The notes under the pieces are model-generated. The model did no database searches, was not told where the DNA came from, and was given only the letters and a program-made list of their open reading frames with translations. From Garcia nutans (taxonomy: Eukaryota > Streptophyta > Magnoliopsida > Malpighiales > Euphorbiaceae): a stretch of DNA of 64,000 nucleotides. Made by a program: the position numbers and the translations under genes. Location of the stretch: NCBI GenBank assembly GCA_947685225.1, contig CANTUV010000024.1, forward strand, positions 17,068,001 to 17,132,000, given 5' to 3'. Positions 1-10,140 of the stretch are shown one piece after another; the first letter of the stretch is position 1, and every line of letters starts with the position of its first letter.

Positions 1-2
1 AT

Positions 3-536
3 TTGATTCAAGAAACTGAAGAAAAAGTAAAGTTGATTCGAGGCAGGTTAAAAGCAGCTTCAGACCGACAGAAATCTTATGCAGATCTGAAAAGGAGAGA
101 TATAGAGTTTAATGTTGGAGATAAGGTATTTCTGAAAGTGTCTCCTTGGAAGAAGATTTTGAGGTTCGGTCGGAAAGGAAAATTGAGTCCTCGTTTCATT
201 GGGCCGTATGAAGTGTTAGAAAGAGTTGGGCCAGTGGCGTATCGACTTGCTTTGCCACCTGAGTTGGATCGTATTCATAATGTATTCCATGTTTCTATGT
301 TGAGGAGATATAGATCGGATCCATCTCATGTGTTGCCATTTGAGTCTATCGAAGTGAGCCCAGATTTGACATTTGAAGAGGAACCAGTTGCTATCTTGGC
401 ACATGATGTGAAAGAATTGAGAAACAAGCAAGTGCCATTGGTGAAGATTCTTTGGAAGAATCATGCAAAAGAAGAAGCGACTTGGGAGAGTGAACAATCC
501 ATGCGAGAGCAATATCCGCAGTTGTTTCAGCTTTGA
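3..536 (+). CDS. Ty3/gypsy polyprotein C-terminus: integrase tail plus chromodomain (partial)
   Basis: The reading frame is open from the window edge to a TGA at 534-536, so the 5' part lies outside and the first Met is not a true start. Residues about 38-101 are the GPY/F module that ends gypsy integrases (GDKVFLKVSPWK, FIGPYEVLERVG, IHNVFHVSMLRRY). Residues about 123-177 form a chromodomain (EEPVAIL, VPLVKILWKNH, ATWESE, YPQLF), which in chromoviruses steers integration through chromatin marks. No stop or frameshift interrupts the visible part, unlike every other retroelement reading frame here, so this copy is probably the youngest. A polypurine tract and the 3' LTR follow within 50 bases. 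Assignment to a chromodomain gypsy is firm; Tekay-like lineage is an inference. Confidence 0.88.
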   Translation: MIQETEEKVKLIRGRLKAASDRQKSYADLKRRDIEFNVGDKVFLKVSPWKKILRFGRKGKLSPRFIGPYEVLERVGPVAYRLALPPELDRIHNVFHVSMLRRYRSDPSHVLPFESIEVSPDLTFEEEPVAILAHDVKELRNKQVPLVKILWKNHAKEEATWESEQSMREQYPQLFQL

Positions 537-570
537 TATCAGGTAATTTCGAGGACGAAATTTTCTTTTT

Positions 571-583
571 AGAGGGGGAGAAT
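571..583 (+). other. Polypurine tract of the chromodomain gypsy element
   Basis: AGAGGGGGAGAA lies directly before the TG that opens the LTR, the usual place for the plus-strand priming site. The same arrangement, GTGGGGGAGAAT, appears in reverse beside the LTR at 12602. Confidence 0.8.
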
Positions 584-2094
584 TGTAATATCCCTATGCA
601 TGCCCTAGAAGTTTTGTTGTTGTTGTTGTTGGTTTGAATTGAGAAATGGGAAGAGAATGTTTTTGTATGGTGGTTGGGAAAGAAAAGAGGGTTTAGAGAT
701 AATTGTATATGTTGCTTATATGGTGATATATATAACATATAAAGTGGTCAAAATGGAAAGTCAAGGAAAGAGTATATTTTTGTGTTGGTTGTGAATTACT
801 TAAATGGGTATAGATATGACAAAAGCTTAGTTAAATGGATGAGGGTATTATAGTAATTTTCTTTTGGATGGGTATTTAATGCCTATTGACTTTGTGTTTC
901 TTCATCATTTCTTCTTCTTCTTGTTGTTGTGTGGTCGGCTCATCAAAGAGAGAAGATAGCAAGAGAACAAGTGATGGTTTTGATGATTTCAAGTTCAAAG
1001 TGAAGGAAGTTTTCAAAGTTACAAGTTGGAGTTTCAAGGAATTTCATTATTTGGTAAGTTTGCTCTTGTTTACTCTTGTTATTTTTGAAGTTATGCTTGA
1101 GTTGAGTTGTGATTTGATGATGGTATGATTAAGTTGCTTATGGTGTGATTTTAAGTATTGATTTTGCTTGATAGATGAGAAGTTGGGTTGGTGTTGGTGA
1201 TGGAAGAGTAAGAGTTGTGTTTAGTGAAATTGTTTCTGTTTTACAATTAGTAAAGGCTGTGATTTGTATGATTTTTAATTAATTATAGAAAAATGTTCTT
1301 GAAGTGAATTTTTGATATGTTGTGTCTCTATGAGTCTAGAATGACTGAAAAATATGTTGATTCGATTTTGGATAGGTTATGAGTTTAGAAAGATTATTTT
1401 TATTAGACCTGTTCCAGCAGGTACCTTAACTGAAACAGCTCTATTTCGGGATTTTTAATAAAATGTAAAAAAATCATATTCAATTGAATTTTGGATATGT
1501 TGTTACTTAGTGAGTCTAGTATTTGAGAAAAATAATTTGGAACCACGTTGATTGAATTTGATTTATGAAATTCACAAAGTTCAGAACTGCTGCCAGGATT
1601 CGGGGCAATTGGGGCAGTCTGGTTAGGTGAACTATTTGACCAAGATTTTGTGTTCAGTTTGATCTGAAATTTTAAAGGAATGATTTTAAGATACAAAACT
1701 AAATTCTGTAAAAATTTTAGAATTTTTAGTCAAGTAGATTATTTTATACAATTTTTCAAAATAAGGATAAAATGGAGTCTAAAACCAGAATGTACTATTC
1801 ATATGGTCATTTTGCTAATATTCCTTTTGGATTAGGTTGTGAAGAGGTTGAATTATCCTAATTGTATTGTTGAGATTGAATAATGTTATGTTATGCATTG
1901 TGAATGGTAATGTGTTTCATGAGTAATGCACATTGAAATGTTATACCAAAGATGTTATAGTGATTCAAATGAAATATGATTGAAGCATGCATTGATGATA
2001 GGATTGAATAATAATGTGAGATGTTGAGGCATGATTGCTTAACTTGCTTGTGAAAAAGAAATGAATTGAAAAAGTATTGATAAGTTTAATGAAC

Positions 2095-2360
2095 GGACCT
2101 ATCCGTCTCCTGCGGAACCATGCGGACCTAGTGGGTTGGGCAACCGATCTTGGACTACCGATCTGGTAGGAGGAAGGTTCGATATAGTCAGTATTATATG
2201 TACCTATTTGCCTCCTGCGGAACCATGCGGACCCATTGGAATGGGCAACCGAACTTGGACAACCGACCTGGATGGGGAAAGGTATGTTACTGATAATGTT
2301 ATACGTGCCTATTTGCCTCCTGCGGACCCTTGGGATTGGAGGGCAACCGACCTGGTTGGG
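2095..2360 (+). repeat. Minisatellite in LTR A, about 115-bp unit, 2.3 copies
   Basis: The units share CCTCCTGCGGAACCATGCGGACC followed by a GGGCAACCGA(C/T)CT(T/G)GGA segment, at about 2105, 2210 and 2312. This GC-rich block sits about 200 bases before the double hairpin of the same LTR. Confidence 0.8.
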
Positions 2361-2545
2361 AAAGGGTACGTATATAAAGTCATAGTTGTTGGCTATAATG
2401 ATAAATTTAAATGAGTATAATGAATGGTGCTATTATATGAATATTGATGTGACATTGAACAAAGCAACATATTGAATAAATAATATGCTTTTGATTGATA
2501 TATGTAATTAATTTGTGACATTGCATTTTAGCATGAATTATCTTA

Positions 2546-2583
2546 CTAAGCCCTTGGCTTAGCGCGATAGTGTTTAATCGCGC
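2546..2583 (+). other. LTR double hairpin, copy 1
   Basis: CTAAGCC-CTT-GGCTTAG (2546-2562) is followed directly by GCGCGAT-8 nt-ATCGCGC (2562-2583) and then AGGTAA. Related copies lie at 4987-5024 (-), 10580-10620 (-), 16255-16269 (-), 34484-34500 (+) and 51090-51128 (+). Confidence 0.75.
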
Positions 2584-3279
2584 AGGTAATAGAGCTGATA
2601 GAGTCAAACCCGAGAGTTCATCAAGACCAAGTGAGAGTAGACCTTGAAGAGTTGATTTTGGGAACTTAAAGATCAGAAGAGAATTGCCAATCATGTATAC
2701 TTCTTTATATTTTGTAAAGTAATGATTATAATGAAAAATATGGATATTTTTAAATATGTACTCAAGTGTTTGTAAATATGTACATATTTTATAACTTCCG
2801 TTGTGTAATATTTAAATGTATATATATATAACTAATATGTTTTGTTTTATAAGTAAATGACCTACTTTTCTATAATGTATAATGATAAGGGTATTGTATC
2901 AAGTTTAAAGTGTTTTGAATGTTAAGAAAACCGTAGCATCCCTATGTTTGATGCACTTATGCTACATTATTGTGGTTGTAGTGTGTGGGCATTGGATATG
3001 GGAGTGTTACAAATCCTTTTTGCAGGTTGTAGTTGAGGGTATAAGGGGGGATTTATTGGAAGTGTACTGAGAATGATTTTGATTGCATTGGTTTGTGTAA
3101 AATGTTTTAAAAAAAAAACTAGTTTTGTCGACACTTGGGACTCAATTTTTAGGCGAAACTATGGCAAAATTTCTATTAAAATTGGAACTAAAATTTGACT
3201 AAGTAAAATTGGTAGCAACATTAGGTTAGTGTGGCGCCTCTACTCAGCTTACACATGTAGGTCGGGAAGGGGTGTTACA

Positions 3280-4622
3280 CTAAGCCCAACCCAGCTTCAA
3301 GGGACTGCTACGTCTTAGGCATGCGGCCAAATACAGAACTCTGAAAATTGAATAACATAATAGGCACACAATTCTTTCATAATTTCACTATCAATGTCTT
3401 TCTTATTTTCTCATGATCAAGCTAGACATAATGCCTCAATTATCTAATTTATATCAATATAGCCATCACCAATGGCTTTACCTAACATCTTTAATATATA
3501 TATAATAAATCACATTACCTAAACGTTTTGAGTTATTATCATATTTTGTACATAGTTCGCATTACATATAATGCATTTATGACATTATACAATTCATAGC
3601 ATATTACTCATGCACAAACAATGTAGCAAGTAACTGAACACATTTTTCAATCAAAATGTATTAAATCCAAATGTTATGCAAATATAATCAATTAATCAAA
3701 GTTTGTACTTACCTTAGGAAACACTCCAAAATAAGATTTAAAAGTTCCTCTAACCTTCTCTTCCAGGTTACCCTTCAACACTAGAGTTGGAAAAACTACT
3801 CTCTCTTAATGCATATACCAAATGTGATCATAAACAACCATTTAATATCACATTTTAAGACATTCTTAACATCAAATCATTTAAATAGTAATTACAAATG
3901 AAAAATAACAAAAAGAGTTATTCTCAAGTGACACGCCCAACAACATGAGCGTGTTCGTGGCCGTGTCAATTATCTTATCTCACAGTAGCTATGACACGCC
4001 CAGAGACATGGCCGTATTAATGGTCGTATCATCAACGTTAAACTCAGCACTGTTGACACGCCTAATGATATGGCCGTGTCACTGGCAGTGTCAGGAAAAA
4101 GTTCTGCATTTTGAACTCTCAACCATATGAACACAATCATTCCAAACTCAATACTACAACACCCTTAATCATTATGTTAGTTTGTATTCATAATTCACCC
4201 ATCACTTCAATACTTATATAACTTCAACATATCATAATAATAATCATTATATAATTCATTTATACAATCATCCATGTATTAATTTATTCAATTTCTAACT
4301 CATTTATACTAAACCCTTACTCTTTTCCTTATCACTATTATTCCTCAATTTCAACTATTCATCATCATCCTCACAAATAATCATATTTTAATCATCTAAG
4401 CACTAATTCAACATATATATATATATACACTTTAATAGTTCATTATCATCATATTATTCAATTAATCATCACTTTCTCTCACTAACCATATCACATATAT
4501 ACTCAAAATCTATAAAAATCAGCTCAAGAAAAAAGAGCACTTGAATTCTTTGTAAAATCTTCAATATCTACTTTTAAATCTCTTAAAACTCTTATAAATT
4601 TGGTGTGTATATGAACAAAATC
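3280..4622 (-). mobile_element. Outer minus-strand LTR (family B), left part
   Basis: Read on the minus strand, it matches the solo LTR at 32392-34881. The CAGAGTTCTG and GAAGCTGGGTTGGGCTTAG block at 3282-3340 corresponds to 33980-34045. Its 3' part was cut off by the insertion ending at 3279. It continues at 7232-7726 after a nested solo LTR. A GGTAAGTACAAAC donor-like sequence lies at about 3703-3716 (minus strand). Confidence 0.75.
3925..4100 (-). repeat. Palindrome array (GACACG/CGTGTC) in outer LTR B
   Basis: Three imperfect repeats of GACACGCC followed after a short gap by GGCCGTGTC, spaced about 65 bases. It is related to the arrays at 6115-6410 and 33215-33515. A 61-codon open stretch here is a by-product of the repeat. 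Confidence 0.7.
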
Positions 4623-4986
4623 TGTAACACCCTTATACCCCGTATACGTATACATCATGCTAATACGATCGTAATATACGTATACTGAATATAGAAATGT
4701 CACGATTTACAAAACACATAAACCATCCCTTTAATATAATATGAACAATTTTAAAACATTTAAGGAAATTTAGAAAACACAATAGACAAAATGTTTATTC
4801 AAAACGCAGCGAAAAATATCACAAATATTTTCAAATACATATACATCAAAACTCAAGTTTTACAAAACATAAAAAAATATATACATGTTTGGCAGTATGT
4901 CTTTGATCTTTAAGCTCCACTATCAACACCTCAAAATCTAGACTTGACTCGGCCTAGAGGAACTCTCCGGTTCTTCCCTGTTACCT

Positions 4987-5024
4987 GCGCGATGAACCAC
5001 AATCGCGCTAAGCCAATGGCTTAG
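4987..5024 (-). other. LTR double hairpin, copy 2
   Basis: Minus strand: CTAAGCC-ATT-GGCTTAG (5024-5008) then GCGCGAT-8 nt-ATCGCGC (5008-4987) then AGGTAA. Both stems are perfect. Confidence 0.75.
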
Positions 5025-6114
5025 TGGTACAAACAACAAAATTATTATGCTTCAATGCAATGTCACACTATCAAGTTTCATGAAGTAATATTCACAATTC
5101 CACATCCATACATAAATTACACATCATGATATATTTTCATAGTTTCATTATTAAAGAATCACATTTAAACAAACACAAGCATGGGCCCAAAAAGAATCTA
5201 ATATGTTATTCAAAGTTCAGAGTTACTGCTTTGGTCCATAATCACAATCATCAAACCCGAAGGCGATATATATATATATATATCTCTATCCATGGATAGC
5301 GTAACAGACCCAGTCTCTTGGATCTCAACCCGGTTAAAACCGAGGAAATCCTCAACCCGGCTAGACTGTTACTATTTTTTAGGCTTACGACCCAGTCTTT
5401 TCACCCCAAAAACATCACATTTCACATTTATCATTTCACATTTTTCAACTGGAATCGGCTTACGACCCGGTCTTTTCACCTATCCAGTGATTCATAGACA
5501 TGCCGCCAAACCTAACACTCTGAAAATTGAATTAACATATTAGGCACACAATCATTTCATTTATCTCTTTATAAATCTCTTTTCATTTCATTTCTCATAA
5601 TTGGATAGGCAACCATGCCCCAAGTATATTTCATTTGCATTACTATAGCCATCAATCATGGCCTCATATCTCATATTATCTCAAATCACATTAAAACAAT
5701 TTATCATATCATCATATCTTTCACATTTCATATTTCATATTTCATTTCATCATCATATAAGCAAACATGCTTCAACTATCTCATTTACATCCTTATAACC
5801 AACCACATTGGTTTTACATTTCATTATACCATTCATAACATTTGTCACATAAATTAACAATGTAATCAATTACTTAACATATGTACAATCAAATATGTTA
5901 AGTATCAAAATCAAGTAAATGCATGCAATCATGTAGTTTGTACTTACCTTAAGCACCACTCACACAAATCTATACACTTCCCTTCTCCAAGAATTCTCCA
6001 TCACTTGAATTAGGGCAATTCAACTTCTTCATAACCTAATCCAAAAGAATAACACACTTACTCAAAGATACACAAGAGATAATAAGACGACAATCTAATT
6101 AGGGCAAACTCTAA

Positions 6115-6410
6115 CCATGACACGGTCAACAACACGGGCGTGTCCCTGACCGTGCCCTAACTCCACAACACAGAAGCTTTGACACGCTCAGAACCACGGG
6201 CGTGTCACTGAACGTGTAATACATTCTGCCTCACAGAAACATTGACACGTCCAACAACACGGGCGTGCTCATGGCCATGTCAATCCACCAACATCACAGC
6301 AGCTATGACACGCTCAGTGACATGGGCGTGTCACTTCTCGTGTCACCCATCTAAGAACACAGAACCATTGACACTCCTAAAGACCTGGCATACTCATGGG
6401 TGTGTCAGGC
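6115..6410 (-). repeat. Palindrome array in solo LTR B
   Basis: About four units of 60-65 bases. Each has a GACACG(G/T)(T/C)CAACAACACGGGCGTGTC-type inverted repeat, with phases at about 6118, 6180, 6243 and 6306 and a weaker fifth at about 6370. It is homologous to the array at 33215-33515 in the other solo LTR. Confidence 0.75.
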
Positions 6411-7269
6411 CAAAAATTCAGATTTCGGCCACAACAACACTTTATCCAACAAATAACTTCCTTTCACCAAAATCCACTTCAAACAAACTTAGCTCAACAT
6501 ACCCAAGAACCATAACAAACTTGCAAAAACACCAAAACAACTAAAAACATACATCTAACACAAATCAAAATCATCACCACAAACCCAAAACACACCCACA
6601 ACACTTTCTCTTCCAACAAACTTACTCTTTCCTTTAAACCAACCCCAAAATCCAAAATCAATAGAATCCAAACACTCATAAACACACCACAATCAAACAG
6701 ACTCCTACTATCAACAATAATCCATCAAACTCAAACACAACTCCAAATAAAATAAAGGAAAACAAGAGAGAACTTACCAACAATGATGAAACTTCTTGAA
6801 TTTCCAACTTGGTTACTTGAATCACCTTTCAACTTTGAGCTTGGAACACAAAACTCTCTCTTACTCTCTTGTCTTGATGATGCTCGGCCAACAAAGGAAA
6901 AGAAAAGGAAATGGAGAAGAAATGAAGACAACAAGTCAAACACTTATCTCTTTAAACCTCCACCAAGTCATTTTAATATTAAAATAATCCAAATTAATCT
7001 CATCCATTCATAATTTCCTTATTAATTAATTCCATAAATCATTACATAAATATCTCCTTCCATTAACTTTCTTTGACTTTGACTTGGGTATATGTTGTAT
7101 ATTTTTTCATATACACAACATATACACTCTCTCTATAATTCTTTTCTCTTTCCAAAGAAACATATACATTTAATCCAATTATAACAATAATACCAAAACT
7201 TCTAGGGCACATTTTGGGATATTAAAAAATCAAACTCTTCTCTCTCTCTGTCTCAATTCTCACATTCAA

Positions 7270-7307
7270 AGAGGAAGAAGAAGAAGAAGAAGAAGAAAGA
7301 AAGAAAG
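7270..7307. repeat. GAA-rich microsatellite
   Basis: A run of GAA triplets passing into GAAA repeats, inside the outer LTR B. Confidence 0.85.
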
Positions 7308-7427
7308 CTCTCTTTAAATTTTCATCATTATCTTATATATATATATAATAATATTATTATTTTTCACTTAAATTTTTCCACCAATAATATTTTTTCTTCT
7401 TTTGACTTTCATTTCTCCTTTCTCTTG

Positions 7428-7429
<2 letters not shown>

Positions 7430-7491
<62 letters not shown>
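7430..7491. repeat. (ATT)n microsatellite
   Basis: About twenty uninterrupted ATT/TTA triplets inside the outer LTR B. Confidence 0.95.
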
Positions 7492-7500
<9 letters not shown>

Positions 7501-7731
7501 ATTAACTTTTCCTACACCAATGTATACATCATATATATGTGGTGTATATGTTGATATATGTATATGTCTTATATATTGTATTTATATTTTTCATATATTT
7601 GAAATATATAATATATATAACATCCTTCATACACATCTATCTCTTATTATATTTTCCTTACCTATTTCACCAATATACTCTCTCATAACTATTATTCCAA
7701 AGTACATCAAAAATCGGGATATTACACTATG

Positions 7732-8800
7732 ATAACAAAGGAAGTTGCACAATGAAGTTGGGCTATCATAAGGCTTGTGATACGTGGCTTAGAATTGTTG
7801 ATAGTGCTACTGGGCTTTGAAGTGGTGTAACTTATGGTAATTAAATATTCTAGATAAGGTCAAGCACTTTGTGTGGAAAGTAGCAAAGAATATTTCATCA
7901 ACGAAAGCTAGACTAATTCAAAGAGGCGTCAATGTAGGGAAGAAGTGTGCTATTTGTGGTGATGTGAAAGATATTATCATGCCTATTTAATGTTCAAAGG
8001 CTAGGGAGTGTTGGAGTATGTGGAGTTTGGGTGGTATAAGGTCGGTATCACTTCTTTTTTTTTTTATGATATTGGGGCCTTTCTCTCTAATTTTATAAAA
8101 CATAACAGTAGGAAGAGGGTGGAGCTCTTTTGTTGTATTATATGGAATATTTGGTATGGGAAGAATTACTGGGTATGAAGAAGGAAAAGTCTGGAGCCAC
8201 TAGAGCTACACTTATTGGCGATTTGGTGTTATGGAAAATGGACTCAAGTTGAATGATCGAGTAGCGAGACAGTCGATAGGTGAGCAAAATATTAAAGCAA
8301 GTCAAGATAGATGGAAATGACCATCTGAAGGTGAGTGAAAGTGTAATTGTAATGCAAAGTTGACAGAGGAAATGAGTAGGGGGAAGCTATGGAGCGATGT
8401 TTTGGGATAGTTTGGGGAGGTTTGCGGTTACTGTATCTTATCCTCTACAGAGTTGTAATTTAGAAAAGTTAGTTGAATGCATGGCCTTACTTGAAATTTT
8501 GAATTGGATCGAGGTGAACATGCAAGGGGTAGGCACACTAAAAATTGATGTGAAGGTAGTAGTTAATAGGTTGGAGTTAGGTAGAGACTTAAAAGAAATT
8601 TGGGATGATGTTGTAAGATTGCAGAGTTCTTATTGATGACAATTTTATCATAATGAGATGTATCCCAAGGTCAGCTAATATAGCAACACATTGTTTGGAA
8701 AAAAGTTATTATGAATAATGTAAGCTTTGTGTGATGGCATTGGATTCCTAATTTCATTATGCGTGTGATTTTTGATTAGTTAAGTTAGCAAATACCTTTT
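7732..8800 (+). pseudogene. L1-type LINE ORF2 3' end (zf-RVT and RNase H-like), decayed
   Basis: At about 7850-8030 the plus strand translates, with breaks, to a zf-RVT (RNA-directed polymerase-associated zinc-binding) domain: KVKHFVWKVAKN, ARLIQRGVNVGKKCAICG and a final ARECW. At 8397-8636 an open segment matches the RNase H-like domain that ends plant L1 ORF2 proteins (DSLGRF, VECMALLEILNWIEV, LKIDVKVVVNRLE), followed by PRSANIATHCLEKSY at about 8660-8710. Stops and frameshifts lie between these blocks, and the 5' part (endonuclease, RT core) is absent, as expected for a 5'-truncated insertion cut by LTR B. Family assignment rests on several motifs in the right order. Confidence 0.75.
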
Positions 8801-9046
8801 TTTTTTCTAAAAAAAGGGACTATTTTTATTAATTAAAAATAAATATATATTTATAATCAAATTCAAATACGAGAAACTAAATAATAATATAATTTTATAT
8901 TTTAATACATACATTGTTAGAAAATAGTAAAATTATAGTTTTCACCAAATAGTGTAATTGCAAACAATTTTAAAATTTTGCAATATAATAATTTAATTTT
9001 AAATGATAGGATATATTTAAAAAAATAAAAAATTAAAGATATTTGA
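8801..9046. other. AT-rich spacer
   Basis: AT-rich DNA between the LINE tail and the next LTR. No coding or repeat signal was recognised. Confidence 0.5.
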
Positions 9047-9463
9047 TGGTACCTCACAGTTTACCGGGCTCTCCTCCAGAGCTCGGTGTCCAGTCATCTC
9101 TATAACCGGGCTCTCAGTAGTATAAAGACTTCGGTTCCGGGCATTATCAGTCCCATCGAGCTCCAGATGTCCAGCAGACAACACGTCCGTAAATTATGCT
9201 GACATGGGTCAGACCATGTGTCCCTCACCCCGCATCAATTATAAATAGGGGATTAACCCTCACAGGTAAAAGATCCTTACTCTCTCTCTCTTACTCTTTT
9301 TTACTCAGAGCAACCAATCTTTGACTTAGGCATCGGAGCCTCCTCCCGGGGAGCTCGGTCCCCTTTCTCTCTTGTCTTGCAAGTAGGAGAGTAACAACAG
9401 TAGCAATACCCAAGCCCGAGCTTAGAGAGTAAGGAGTACCCCCCTGAGGTAGCCCCAACATCA
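9047..9463 (+). mobile_element. LTR of a Tat-like gypsy relic
   Basis: It starts TGGTACCTCAC and ends CAACATCA before a primer-binding site. It has a TATA box (TATAAATAG at 9240-9248) and the string GACTTAGGCATCGGAG (about 9323), which recurs as GACTTAAGCATCGGAG in both LTRs of the Tat element at 30671-42795. Length (417 bp) and layout also agree. No second LTR with a target duplication was found, so the element is a relic; the exact start is approximate. Confidence 0.65.
9240..9248 (+). promoter_or_regulatory. TATA box of Tat-like LTR
   Basis: TATAAATAG, about 85 bases before the conserved GACTTAGGCATCGGAG block. The Tat LTR at 30671 has TATAAATAG at 30889-30897 in the same relation. Confidence 0.6.
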
Positions 9464-9482
9464 TTGGTGCGGTGAGCGTGGA
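9464..9482 (+). other. Primer-binding site next to the Tat-like LTR
   Basis: TTGGTGCGGTGAGCGTGGA follows the LTR end. The Tat element at 31096 has TAGTGCCGTGAGCGTGGA in the same place. The priming tRNA is not assigned. Confidence 0.6.
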
Positions 9483-10140
9483 CAGGCTATTCCCTAGCAA
9501 AGACAATGAAACCTCATGTACATATTATAACTCTTGCAAGAATAGCACTCTAACCGTGCCCTGATTTAACATTTCGTATTATAACACTAACACACTAAAC
9601 ACTCATGATGCGCTCTTACGCCGAACTCTCATAGTACTCGAGCACATTATAAAATTACACATACGCGGCTCACCGTGCCTCGCACACTGAGCCTTACAAT
9701 GTTTTAACCGCATAATAATTTTTAGCACTTTAATCATGCATATTTCAGCGCCCTGGTCACGCACTGATCTTACAACACTTCAATCGTGCATATTTCAGTG
9801 CCCTGGTCTCACACTGAGCTTACAACAATTTAATAGTGCATATTTCAACACCCTGGTCACGCACTGAGCTCTTAGCTCCTTACAGCGTCCTGACTGCATA
9901 CCGAGCTCTTAGCTCCTTACAGTGTCCTGGTCGCGCACCGAGCTCTTAACTCCTTTATCATGCCGTAGCTCATCAGCCGAGCAATCAATTACTATTTTCC
10001 ATTAGCAATAAGAAGCAACATTATATATGCATTAGCACATCAAAACAAATGAACCGAATTCATCATGAGCAAACATGCTAATCATAATTATGAATTAAAC
10101 TAAAATCGAGCAATCAAAGAAGACTCCTTTCATTTATACT
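9483..10140 (+). repeat. Non-coding body of the Tat-like relic with about 53-bp tandem repeats
   Basis: GC-richer than its surroundings. Between about 9690 and 9960 it carries roughly five degenerate units with TTACA(A/G)..., GTG(C/T)CCTGGTC and CACACCGAGCT. These share a core with the 43-bp minisatellite at 39328-39690. No gag or pol was found. The stretch breaks at 10140 and appears to resume at 18527 after the nested element. Confidence 0.55.

Larger units (their letters stand above)
584..3279 (+). mobile_element. 3' LTR of the chromodomain gypsy element (family A, 2,696 bp)
   Basis: It begins TGTAATATCCC and ends GGGGTGTTACA, giving the TGTAA/TTACA terminal inverted repeat. It follows the polypurine tract. 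Long stretches match the LTR at 48867-51611, for example near 1240-1300 and 1560-1830, so both belong to one family. It contains a splice-donor-like TTTGGTAAGTTTG at about 1052, a minisatellite at 2095-2360 and a double hairpin at 2546-2583. It is inserted in an older minus-strand LTR that resumes at 3280. The matching target duplication would be CTAAG (3280-3284), but the other copy lies outside the window. Confidence 0.85.
4623..7226 (-). mobile_element. Solo LTR, family B (2,604 bp), TSD AAATC
   Basis: On the plus strand it starts TGTAACACCC (reverse of an LTR end GGGTGTTACA) and ends GGGATATTAAA, one base away from the reverse of TGTAATATCCC. The flanks are a perfect 5-bp duplication, AAATC at 4618-4622 and 7227-7231. 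No internal domain or second LTR is present, so it is a solo LTR left by LTR-LTR recombination. It holds the double hairpin (4987-5024), a CCCGG-rich minisatellite (about 5305-5490), a palindrome array (6115-6410), and donor-like GGTAAGTAC (about 5945) and GGTAAGTT (about 6775), all on the minus strand. Open reading frames inside it are fortuitous. Confidence 0.85.
7232..7726 (-). mobile_element. Outer minus-strand LTR (family B), right part with LTR 5' end
   Basis: It is the continuation of 3280-4622 after the solo LTR and its duplicated AAATC. It ends GGGATATTACA at 7716-7726, the reverse of TGTAATATCCC, which marks the LTR start on the minus strand. Its target-site copy would be CTATG at 7727-7731. 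The other end is cut off at 3279/3280, so this cannot be confirmed. Confidence 0.75.

Noticed and set aside
216..738. Antisense open frames (216-512, 391-738) over the chromodomain polyprotein and LTR start
   Set aside because: They lie opposite a well-recognised gypsy C-terminus and have no family motif.
886..2694. Small open frames in LTR A (886-1128, 1403-1696, 2136-2414, 2407-2694)
   Set aside because: They lie inside an LTR, and one runs through the minisatellite. No conserved domain and no support from the related LTR at 48867.
6242..6544. 100-codon frame in solo LTR B
   Set aside because: It is generated by the palindrome array (repeated TR, GRV-like words) and is not kept in the homologous LTR.
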